From: Altererythrobacter sp. C41
Lineage (GTDB): Bacteria; Pseudomonadota; Alphaproteobacteria; Sphingomonadales; Sphingomonadaceae
Assembly (NCBI RefSeq): GCF_016803135.1
Contig: NZ_JAEVFE010000005.1
Coordinates: forward strand, 124,001 to 188,000
Direction: 5' to 3'
Length of the DNA stretch: 64,000 bases
Part shown: one piece after another, positions 26,246-33,470 of the stretch
Layout: each line of letters begins with the position of its first letter
How positions within the stretch are numbered: the stretch's first letter is position 1
Notes under the pieces: model-generated
What the model saw: the letters and a program-made list of their open reading frames with translations, nothing else
The model's database searches: none
Told to the model about the DNA's origin: nothing
Translations under genes and position numbers: made by a program

Positions 26246-26821
26246 CTATCGATCCTCTTCTTCGGCGGGGGCTTCGGCCACCCATTGCTTGGCTTCCGCG
26301 ACGTCCTTCGCGTCCACTACCGCGCGGGCGTCGTCAAATCCATGCCCGGCGCGGATCATTGCGGCGATCTGCTTCTCGCGCCGGTCGCGTTCGGGCACCT
26401 CCCCCGCGAACGGTCCGAAGCGCCGCCGGCGGGCCAGCGTCAGGGCGGCTTCGCGCCGCGCCCGCTCGCCCGGCCGGGCCGAGATGCGCAGATCCTCCTC
26501 GACGCCGGCCCCGCGCAGCGCCTGGTCGATCCGGCGCGCGCCGTATCCGCTCCGCAGCAAGCCCCCGGCCCGCGCCCGGGCATAGGCTTCGTCGTCGATG
26601 TAGCCCAGTTCGGCGAATCGCGCCGCGATCGCCGCGGGGTCGGCCGGGCGCTCTCCGTCCCATCCGCGCTCACGCAGCTTGCGCGCCAGATAGCCCTCCA
26701 GCTTCGCCGCCGTGGTGGCGAAACGCGCGACATAGGCGAGCGCGAGCTCCTCCAGCCGCTGGGCGTCGAGCGGCCTCGGCGGGCGCTTCCTGCGCCTCTC
26801 GTGCGTTCCTTCGCGATCCAT
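26246..26821 (-). CDS. recX: Regulatory protein RecX
   Basis: A 191-residue RecX, which binds RecA filaments and limits recombinase activity. The helical repeats are recognisable: LALAYVARFATTAAKLEGYL, RFAELGYIDDEAYARARA and GYGARRIDQALRGAGV. The N-terminus is an unusually basic run (ERRRKRPPRP). recA is not adjacent. I found no convincing LexA-type GTTC-N7-GTTC site upstream, so SOS control is not shown here. DUF192 follows with no gap. Confidence 0.88.
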   Translation of the reverse strand: MDREGTHERRRKRPPRPLDAQRLEELALAYVARFATTAAKLEGYLARKLRERGWDGERPADPAAIAARFAELGYIDDEAYARARAGGLLRSGYGARRIDQALRGAGVEEDLRISARPGERARREAALTLARRRRFGPFAGEVPERDRREKQIAAMIRAGHGFDDARAVVDAKDVAEAKQWVAEAPAEEEDR

Positions 26822-26910
26822 GCGGCCTTATTCGTGCCACAGTCGTTCGGAAATGGGAAAGTTTGAAACGACGGCGAGGAAGGGATAAGGGCGCCGGATA
26901 GGGGATAATG

Positions 26911-26924
26911 GCGCATTGTTGCGC
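26911..26924. promoter_or_regulatory. Small inverted repeat GCGCA-TTGT-TGCGC before the acyl-AMP ligase
   Basis: A perfect five-base inverted repeat with a four-base centre lies 27 bases before the fatty-acyl-AMP ligase start. It could be an operator; no regulator is suggested. Confidence 0.3.
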
Positions 26925-26950
26925 ACTAATGACGGGTACCGCCTCCAGAC

Positions 26951-28705
26951 ATGACCGATTCCAACCTGATTCCGACCCCGAACGACTGCGCCTTACCGCG
27001 CCGCAGGTCGGATTTCGCCACCTTCAACGAGGCGATCGACTACGCCGCCCGTAGCGAGAAGGGCCTCAATTTCCACGACATGCGCGGCACGCTGGAACGG
27101 GCCTATCCCTACGGCGAAATGCGCGAGGATGCGCTCGCGATGGCGCGGCGTCTGGTCGCGGCCGGCATCGGCAAGGAAGACCGCGTGGCGCTGGTGGCCG
27201 AGACCGGACCCGAATTCGCCGCCCTGTTCTGCGCCTGCGTCTATGCCGGCGCCTGGCCCGTGCCCCTGCCCCTGCCGACCAGCTTCGGCGGCAAGGACAG
27301 CTATATCGACCAACTCGCCGTGCAGCTCGAGAGCTCGGACCCGAAGATCTTCATCTATCCGCCCGAGATCGCCGAAATGGCGCAGGCCGCCGCAGACCGG
27401 CAGGGCTGCGAAGGGATCGACTGGGCGCGCTTCGCCGAGCGCGAAGCGCCCGAATGCGAACTGCCCGAGGCGCGGCCCGACGACATCTGCTACCTCCAGT
27501 ATTCCTCCGGCTCGACCCGTTTCCCGACCGGCGTGGCCGTGACGCACGAGGCGCTGCTGCACAATCTCTACGGCCACGCGACCATGGTCGACCTGGGCGA
27601 GAACGACCGCGTGGTGAGCTGGCTGCCGTGGTATCACGACATGGGGCTGGTCGGCTGCTTCCTCTCGCCGATCGCCAACCAGGTGAGCTGCGACTACCTC
27701 AAGACCGAGCATTTCGCGCGCCGCCCGCTCGCTTGGCTCGACCTGATCAGCCGTAACGAGGGCAACACGCTCTCCTACTCGCCGACTTTCGGCTACGACA
27801 TCTGCGCCCGCCGCATATCGAGCCAGAGCAGCGTGGCCGACCGCTTCGACCTCTCCCGCTGGCGCACGGCGGGCAACGGAGCGGACATGATCCGGCCCGA
27901 CGTGATGCAGAGCTTCGTCAACGCCTTCGCCGACGCGGGCTTCCGCGCGAGCGCCTTCACTCCGAGCTACGGCCTCGCCGAAGCGACGCTCGCGGTCACC
28001 GTGATGCCGCCGGGCGAAGGGATCCGCGTCGAGCTGGTGGAGGAGGAGCGGCTGTCGGGCACGCGCGCCGATTTCTCGCGCCCCGCCCGCTACCGCGCGA
28101 TCGTCAACTGCGGCAAGCCGCTGCCCGGCATGGAAGTCGAGATCCGCGGCGAGGACGACAAGGCCAAGGGCGATCACAAGATCGGCAAGGTCTGGTGCCG
28201 CGGCAAGAGCGTCATGCACTCCTACTTCCGCAACGAGGAAGCGACCAGCGACTGCCTCGTGGCCAAGGAAAACGGGGAGGTCTGGCTCGACACCGGCGAC
28301 ATGGGCTACATGGCGAACGGCTACCTGTTCATCGTCGGCCGGGCGAAGGACATGATCATCATCAACGGCAAGAACCACTGGCCGCAGGACATCGAGTGGG
28401 CGGTGGAGCAGCTTCCGGGCTTCAACCACGGCGACATCGCCGCCTTCTCGGTCGAGACCGAGAACGGCGAGGAAGCGCCGGCGGTGCTGGTCCATTGCCG
28501 CGTGTCCGACCCCGAGGAGCGCGTGCGCCTGCACGAGCAGATCCGCGACAAGGTCCGCTCGATCACCGGGATGAACTGCGTCGTCGAACTGGTCCCCCCG
28601 CGCACCCTGCCCCGCACCAGCTCGGGCAAGCTCAGCCGGGCCAAGGCCAAGCGGCTCTACCTCGCCGGCGAGATCCAGCCGCTGCCGCTGATGGAAGCCG
28701 CCTGA
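26951..28705 (+). CDS. Fatty-acyl-AMP ligase (FAAL)
   Basis: A 584-residue adenylate-forming enzyme of the FAAL type, which activates a fatty acid as acyl-AMP and normally passes it to an acyl carrier protein rather than CoA. Seen: the A3 loop YLQYSSGSTRFPTGVAVTH (about residue 183), the A5-like SYGLAEATLAVT (about 340), WLDTGDMGY (about 445) and the terminal catalytic Lys region PRTSSGKLSRAKAK. No polyketide synthase, peptide synthetase or acyl carrier gene is adjacent, so the partner is unknown. A GCGCA/TGCGC palindrome lies just upstream. Confidence 0.88.
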   Translation: MTDSNLIPTPNDCALPRRRSDFATFNEAIDYAARSEKGLNFHDMRGTLERAYPYGEMREDALAMARRLVAAGIGKEDRVALVAETGPEFAALFCACVYAGAWPVPLPLPTSFGGKDSYIDQLAVQLESSDPKIFIYPPEIAEMAQAAADRQGCEGIDWARFAEREAPECELPEARPDDICYLQYSSGSTRFPTGVAVTHEALLHNLYGHATMVDLGENDRVVSWLPWYHDMGLVGCFLSPIANQVSCDYLKTEHFARRPLAWLDLISRNEGNTLSYSPTFGYDICARRISSQSSVADRFDLSRWRTAGNGADMIRPDVMQSFVNAFADAGFRASAFTPSYGLAEATLAVTVMPPGEGIRVELVEEERLSGTRADFSRPARYRAIVNCGKPLPGMEVEIRGEDDKAKGDHKIGKVWCRGKSVMHSYFRNEEATSDCLVAKENGEVWLDTGDMGYMANGYLFIVGRAKDMIIINGKNHWPQDIEWAVEQLPGFNHGDIAAFSVETENGEEAPAVLVHCRVSDPEERVRLHEQIRDKVRSITGMNCVVELVPPRTLPRTSSGKLSRAKAKRLYLAGEIQPLPLMEAA

Positions 28706-28711
28706 CCTCTC

Positions 28712-28852
28712 CCGAGTCCCCGCGCAGGCGGGGACCTCAGGCCGCTGGCACTCCGCCCGCCTAAGTATAAGGCCCTGCCCGCGCTGAGGCTCGGACGAGG
28801 TGCGCCGGCGTATCGCCCGCTGCCTGAGACCCCCGCCTGCGCGGGGACTCGG
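28712..28852. repeat. Extragenic inverted repeat, 31-base arms
   Basis: Arms 28712-28742 and 28822-28852 are reverse complements with two mismatches around a 79-base centre. Each arm contains a small CCCCGC/GCGGGG palindrome. It follows the acyl-AMP ligase and may be a REP-like element or terminator. Confidence 0.8.
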
Positions 28853-28930
28853 ACAGGCCTTTCTCGCTTGCCTTGCGCCGAAAAAAGCCGACATTCCGTC
28901 GACGACGGTCAGCGCCACCGTTGAATTTCG

Positions 28931-28950
28931 TGTGTTATGCACTTAACACA
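28931..28950. promoter_or_regulatory. Palindrome TGTGTTA-N6-TAACACA, candidate operator of the TelA operon
   Basis: Perfect seven-base arms with a six-base centre lie 46 bases before the telA start, a typical place for a repressor or activator site of GntR or PadR type. The regulator is not in the window. Confidence 0.5.
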
Positions 28951-28996
28951 GTATGCAGGAGCCGGGCCGTGCCCGGCGAGGAGCGAAGAAGCAGGC

Positions 28997-30214
28997 ATGG
29001 CTACCGAAACCAAGACCGCCACGGCGACCGCAACCGATTTCGAGCTGACCCCGCCCGATCCGGTGCCGGACATCGCGCCCGAGAAGGCCGCCGGACTGGT
29101 GCCGGTGAGCGAGGAGAAGAAGTCCAAGCTGGACGAGAAGGTCGAGGCGTTCATCAGCGACCTCGTCGCCGAGGACGCGAATTCGCCCGCCTTCGGCCAG
29201 AAGGTCGACCAGATCACCAACATGGGCCGCAAGGAGATCATGGCGGCCTCGCAGCATTCCAATCGTTTCCTCGACCGCCCGGTGCGCGCGATGGACAAGG
29301 ACGAGGGCGTGGGCGCCAACCTGGCCGAACTGCGCCGCACGGTGGAGGAGCTGGACCCTTCGCGCCGCGGCAAGCTGACCGGGCCGAAGAAGCTGCTCGG
29401 CATCATCCCCTTCGGCAACAAGCTGAACGACTATTTCCGCAGCTACCAGAGCGCGCAGACCCACATCCAGCAGATTCTCTCCAAGCTCGGCAACGGCAAG
29501 GACGAGCTGCTGATGGACAACGCCGCGATCGACGTCGAGCGCGCCAAGCTGTGGGAGGCGATGGGCAATCTGGAACAGATGATCCACATCTCCAAGACGC
29601 TCGACGAGCGGCTGGAGGAGAAGGCCGCCGAGCTCGACGCGACCGACCCGGCCAAGGCCAAGGCGATCCGCGAAACCGCACTGTTCTACGTCCGCCAGCG
29701 CACGCAGGACCTGCTGACGCAGATGGCGGTTTCGGTGCAGGGCTACCTCGCGCTCGATCTGGTCAAGAAGAACAACGTCGAGCTGGTGAAGGGCGTCGAC
29801 CGCGCCAGCACGACCACCGTCGGCGCGCTGCGCACGGCGGTGACGGTGAGCGAGGCGATGACCAACCAGCGGCTGGTGCTGCAGCAGATCACCGCGCTCA
29901 ACGACACGACCGCAGGGATCATCGATTCGACCAGCACCATGCTGCGCGAGCAGACCGGCAAGATCCACGAGCAGGCCGCATCGAGCACGATCCCGCTCGA
30001 AACGCTGCAGCGCGCGTTCCAGAACATCTACGACACGATGGACGAGGTCGACACCTTCAAGCTGCGCGCGCTCGATTCGATGAAGCAGACGGTGACCGCG
30101 CTGAGCCAGGAGGTCGAGAAGTCGAAAGGCTATATCGCCCGCGCCGAAGGCCAGGCGCAGGCGCAGGCCAAGATCGGCTCCAGCGAACCGTCGCTGCTGA
30201 CGCTCGATAGCTGA
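28997..30214 (+). CDS. telA: TelA/KlaA family toxic anion resistance protein
   Basis: A 405-residue soluble, largely helical protein of the TelA family, named for plasmid tellurite resistance; chromosomal members are linked to envelope stress and metal tolerance and their mechanism is unknown. Recognisable segments include LLGIIPFGNKLNDYFRSYQS (about residue 130) and VKKNNVELVKGVDRASTTTV (about 255). A GAAGAAGCAGG ribosome site supports ATG 28997; an in-frame start at 28937 lies inside the palindrome region. It forms an operon with two further genes, joined by one-base TGATG overlaps. Confidence 0.85.
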   Translation: MATETKTATATATDFELTPPDPVPDIAPEKAAGLVPVSEEKKSKLDEKVEAFISDLVAEDANSPAFGQKVDQITNMGRKEIMAASQHSNRFLDRPVRAMDKDEGVGANLAELRRTVEELDPSRRGKLTGPKKLLGIIPFGNKLNDYFRSYQSAQTHIQQILSKLGNGKDELLMDNAAIDVERAKLWEAMGNLEQMIHISKTLDERLEEKAAELDATDPAKAKAIRETALFYVRQRTQDLLTQMAVSVQGYLALDLVKKNNVELVKGVDRASTTTVGALRTAVTVSEAMTNQRLVLQQITALNDTTAGIIDSTSTMLREQTGKIHEQAASSTIPLETLQRAFQNIYDTMDEVDTFKLRALDSMKQTVTALSQEVEKSKGYIARAEGQAQAQAKIGSSEPSLLTLDS

Positions 30215-30954
30215 TGCCCGACAGTACCCACGAGAGCGACGTGATCATGGCCGGCGCGCGGCGCTCGCTGGCCGAGAACCGCGCGGGCGGCTACCACCGG
30301 CGCGCCTCGATCGGGCGCGGATCGGCCGATCTCAAGTCCCGGCACCTGATCGGCAAGGTGAAGCGGATCGCGCTCGCCGTCGGCGGGATCGTGATCGCGG
30401 CGATGGTCGCCGGGCTGGTGATCGACGGGATCGGCTTTGCCGGCGTGATGGTCACCCTGCTGGCGATCGTCGCGGCGGTCTTCGTGTTCTCGGCTTTCCC
30501 GAAGATGAAGGTGCCCAAGCGGGCCGAGCTCAACAAGGGCGATACCCGGGAGATGGTCGGCCGCACCGAGCTGTGGCTCGAGCACCAGCGTCCCGCCCTG
30601 CCCCCGCCGGCGGCGAAGATCGTCGACGACCTCGGCGTGCAGCTCGACGCGCTGGGCCTCCAGCTGGAGACGGTCGACCAGTCGCACCCCGCGGTGCGCG
30701 ACGTGCGTCAGCTCGTCGGCGAGCATCTGCCGGAAATGATCGATTCCTACCGCAAGGTGCCGGCGCACCTCCGCGGCGAGAAGCGTGCGGGGGCGACGCC
30801 CGACGAGCAGCTTGCCGACGGCTTGGGCCGTATCAGCCGGGAGATCGACAGCGTCACGCGGCAGCTCGCCGACGGCGCGCTCGACGATCTCGCCGTGCGC
30901 CACCGCTATCTCGACTACCGCTACGGCGAAGGCGCCACGAAGGACGAAGGCTGA
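30214..30954 (+). CDS. TelA-partner membrane protein (XpaC-like position)
   Basis: A 246-residue protein with a basic N-terminal part, two close membrane helices (IALAVGGIVIAAMVAGLVI and VTLLAIVAAVFVF, about residues 52-95) and a soluble helical C-terminal domain with acidic and basic heptad-like patches. In Firmicutes telA is paired with xpaC, and this gene holds the same place, but sequence similarity to XpaC cannot be judged by eye. TGATG overlaps on both sides bind it to telA and the next gene. A TelA membrane anchor is a reasonable inference. Confidence 0.6.
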   Translation: MPDSTHESDVIMAGARRSLAENRAGGYHRRASIGRGSADLKSRHLIGKVKRIALAVGGIVIAAMVAGLVIDGIGFAGVMVTLLAIVAAVFVFSAFPKMKVPKRAELNKGDTREMVGRTELWLEHQRPALPPPAAKIVDDLGVQLDALGLQLETVDQSHPAVRDVRQLVGEHLPEMIDSYRKVPAHLRGEKRAGATPDEQLADGLGRISREIDSVTRQLADGALDDLAVRHRYLDYRYGEGATKDEG

Positions 30955-31256
30955 TGCGCGTTGCGATTCCCCACGATCTTCCGCGCGAGACGGTGCGCGA
31001 GCGGCTGCGCAACCGCAGCCACGAGATGGCGGATCACATTCCCGGCGGCATGGCCGAAGTGACGACCGCCTGGCCCAGCGAGGACAGCATGACCATGCGG
31101 GTCAGCGCCATGGGCCAGAACCTCGACGGCCGCGTCGATATCGAGGACGGCCAGCTCGTGTTCGAGATCGACCTGCCGCCCGCCCTCGGCTTCGTCGAAC
31201 CGATGATCGCCAACGCCGTGCGCCAGCAGGGGCACAAGCTGCTGACGAAGGACTAG
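30954..31256 (+). CDS. Polyhydroxyalkanoic acid system (PHA_gran_rgn) family small protein
   Basis: A 100-residue protein that begins MRVAIPHDLPRETVRERLRN and ends with FVEPMIANAVRQQGHKLL, matching small proteins annotated as polyhydroxyalkanoic acid system family (PHA_gran_rgn), with a central two-strand segment AMGQNLDGRVDIEDGQLVFE. No PHA synthase or phasin gene is near. The start ATG 30954 overlaps the previous stop by one base, so it belongs to the TelA operon; a longer frame upstream only shadows the membrane-protein gene. Its link to TelA is unexplained. Confidence 0.65.
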   Translation: MRVAIPHDLPRETVRERLRNRSHEMADHIPGGMAEVTTAWPSEDSMTMRVSAMGQNLDGRVDIEDGQLVFEIDLPPALGFVEPMIANAVRQQGHKLLTKD

Positions 31257-31360
31257 AGCCGGCCGATATTCAGAGGTTTGGCGTGTCGTCGCCGGTCGGC
31301 ACCGGATGTGCGCGGGGATCGATCCGCAGGGCTCTTGCCCATTCGATGGCCCAACGCTTT

Positions 31361-31431
31361 GTCATCCCCGCGAAAGCGGGGATCCAGGGCGCGGCCGTTC
31401 CTCCGTGGATTCCCGCGTGCGCGGGAATGAC
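31361..31431. repeat. Extragenic inverted repeat with GTCATCCC ends
   Basis: Arms 31361-31386 and 31406-31431 are imperfect reverse complements, each with a CCCGCG/CGCGGG palindrome and GTCAT at the outer ends, around a 19-base centre. This lies between the convergent TelA operon and the GDP-mannose gene, and shares its outer GTCATCCC with the element at 20871. Confidence 0.8.
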
Positions 31432-31515
31432 AGAAGGGGGACGTGCCGCCGCGTTGAGCTGAGCCGCCATTTCGCAAGCCCTCGTGGCGGGATGTCGATT
31501 GGTTCTAAGACGGGC

Positions 31516-32544
31516 TCAGCCGCTCGCGCCGCCGAGCTTGCCGACCTTCTGTGCGCCCGACGCGCTCATCACCAGCACCTCGTCGCCGTCGACCACCACG
31601 ATCACGTCCTCGAGCCCGATGCACGAGACGCGCGGGCCGTCGCTGTCGACCATGACGTTGCGACAGTCGACCAGCTCGGCCGCTCCGCGCACGACATTAC
31701 CGGCTTCGCCCACTTCCCGCGCCTCGCGCAGCGCGACCCAGTTGCCGATGTCCGACCAGCCCATGTCGACCGGCACGAGCGCCGCGCGGCCGGTGTTCTC
31801 CATCACCGCGTAATCGATCGATTCCGCCTCGATCCCGGCGAACACCGAGGCCGAGGGATGGAACCGTGCGCCGTGTTCCGATCCGCGGGCCACGGCTTCC
31901 CGCGCGGCTTCGGCCATCGCCGGGCGGTGGTGCGCCAGCTCCTCCAGGAACGTCCCCGCCCGAAACGCGAAGATGCCGCCGTTCCAGCTGAATTCGCCCG
32001 AGGCGAGGAAGTCGCGCGCCAGCGCCTCGTTCGGCTTCTCGACGAAACGCGCCACGTCGTAGCCGCCGTCGATAACCGCGCCGCGCTGGATATAGCCGTA
32101 ACCGGTCTCCGGCCGGTCGGGCGCGATGCCGAAGGCGACGAGACGGCCGCGCCCGGCGAGCGCCACGGCGGCGTCCACCGCCGCGAGGAAGGCGTGAGTG
32201 TCGGCGATATAGTGGTCGCTCGGGCAGACCAGCATGATCGCATCCTCCGGCAGCAGCGCCGCCGCGAGCGCGATGGCAGGCGCGGTGTTCCGCCCCTCCG
32301 GCTCCACCACGATCCGCATGCCCGGCTGTCCCTGCGCCTCGACAAGATCGAGATGCCGCGCCCCCGTCACGACCATCGGCGGCGCGAACCGCGCCCTGTC
32401 GTGGCACCGGGCCAGCGTGGCTTCGAACAGCGATTGCTCGCCCAGCAGGCGCAGGAAGGGCTTGGGGCGGTCGGCGCGGCTTCGCGGCCAGAGCCGCGTT
32501 CCGCTCCCGCCGCACAGGATCACCGGATGGATGCCGTCGGTCAT
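31516..32544 (-). CDS. manC: Mannose-1-phosphate guanylyltransferase
   Basis: A 342-residue nucleotidyltransferase that makes GDP-mannose from GTP and mannose-1-phosphate for surface polysaccharide synthesis. The N-terminal signature VILCGGSGTRLWPRSR, the sugar-binding segments VCPSDHYIAD and TGYGYIQRG, FVEKPNE and WNGGIFAF are all present. It lacks the C-terminal phosphomannose isomerase domain of the bifunctional enzyme, so it is the short form. No other polysaccharide genes adjoin it. ATG 32544 is immediately upstream of the signature. Confidence 0.92.
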   Translation of the reverse strand: MTDGIHPVILCGGSGTRLWPRSRADRPKPFLRLLGEQSLFEATLARCHDRARFAPPMVVTGARHLDLVEAQGQPGMRIVVEPEGRNTAPAIALAAALLPEDAIMLVCPSDHYIADTHAFLAAVDAAVALAGRGRLVAFGIAPDRPETGYGYIQRGAVIDGGYDVARFVEKPNEALARDFLASGEFSWNGGIFAFRAGTFLEELAHHRPAMAEAAREAVARGSEHGARFHPSASVFAGIEAESIDYAVMENTGRAALVPVDMGWSDIGNWVALREAREVGEAGNVVRGAAELVDCRNVMVDSDGPRVSCIGLEDVIVVVDGDEVLVMSASGAQKVGKLGGASG

Positions 32545-32615
32545 GCGTGCCCGTCATTCACCAGCTTGCGCGGCAGGGCAAGGCTCAGCACCCGCCCGGT
32601 GCCCGTGTGTCCCGA

Positions 32616-33329
32616 TCAGAACCACCGTTGCCGCCAGTAGAACGGGGCCGGAACGGGGTTGCCCTGCGCATCGGTCGCGGGGCGGAAACGCAGCCGCTCG
32701 ACCACCAGACGGCAGGTGATCCGGTCCGCTTCGGGGTCGGGGCTCGGGCGGTAGACCGTGCAGTTCGATGCGCGCCCGTCGACCCCGACGACCACTCGCA
32801 CGATCACCTCGGTTCCGCGGCGCGCCGCGCGACCGCCCTCGGGCACCGGGTAGTCGCCCGCGTCGTCGATCGAACCCGCAATGTGCTCGGGCTTGGTCAC
32901 CGCCCCGTCGCCCTGGCCGCTGCCGCCCTGTCCGCTGCCGGTCCCCTCGCCGCCGGCACCGGTCCCCGACCCGCTCTCGCTCGCGCCCGAACTATCGGCG
33001 CTGCCGGTCGACGAAGCGCGCGGAGCCGGCACCGGCCGAGGCACCGGGATCGGCGGGTCGGGCGCCGCGACCTCCCGCGGCACCGCCTCGCGCCCCTCCT
33101 CGCCCGAAGCGCCGGCGTCGGGCTCGGCCGCAGGTTCGGGTTCCTCGGGCGGGGCCGTGATCGTGACCGTAACCGCCTCGACCACCTGCCGCTCGACCGC
33201 GCCGGTAAGATCGGGCGCGAACGCCTTCGCGAGCCCGTAGATCGCCAGCACGTGCAGCAGCGCGATCAGCGCCAGCGTGCCGAAGCGAGGCCTGCGGCGC
33301 GAAGTGAAGGAGGAGCCGGTCCCGATCAT
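32616..33329 (-). CDS. TonB family energy-transducing protein
   Basis: A 237-residue TonB-like protein. It has a basic N-terminus, one membrane helix (TLALIALLHVLAIYGLAKAF), a proline/glutamate-rich spacer (PPEEPEPAAEPDA), a long Gly/Ser-rich linker (about residues 110-150), and a C-terminal TonB domain with VRVVVGVDGRASNCTVYRPS and the terminal FYWRQRWF. It would couple the proton-motive force to a TonB receptor, most likely the one encoded just upstream on the same strand. ATG 33329 is used; a good GGGAGG lies rather far (16 bases) away. Confidence 0.85.
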   Translation of the reverse strand: MIGTGSSFTSRRRPRFGTLALIALLHVLAIYGLAKAFAPDLTGAVERQVVEAVTVTITAPPEEPEPAAEPDAGASGEEGREAVPREVAAPDPPIPVPRPVPAPRASSTGSADSSGASESGSGTGAGGEGTGSGQGGSGQGDGAVTKPEHIAGSIDDAGDYPVPEGGRAARRGTEVIVRVVVGVDGRASNCTVYRPSPDPEADRITCRLVVERLRFRPATDAQGNPVPAPFYWRQRWF

Positions 33330-33410
33330 CCCGCGGATTAGAACACCTCCCTCGCGCCCTGCGTTCCCCTTGCAAAAGCATAACCGACCATGCGCCGCGC
33401 CCGGGCATAA

Positions 33411-33450
33411 AAAAGCGGCGGCGCTCCTTTCGGAACGCCGCCGCCTTTTC
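33411..33450 (-). terminator. Hairpin terminator after the large TonB receptor gene
   Basis: A GGCGGCG stem with CGCCGCC and a TTTC loop is followed on the minus strand by TTTTTT. It lies between the receptor and tonB genes and could also end plus-strand transcripts. Confidence 0.75.
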
Positions 33451-33470
33451 AACGGTGCTGGATCGGTTCG

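Noticed and set aside
26822-26950. LexA box upstream of recX
   Set aside because: GTTC occurs once, without the second half-site at the required spacing.
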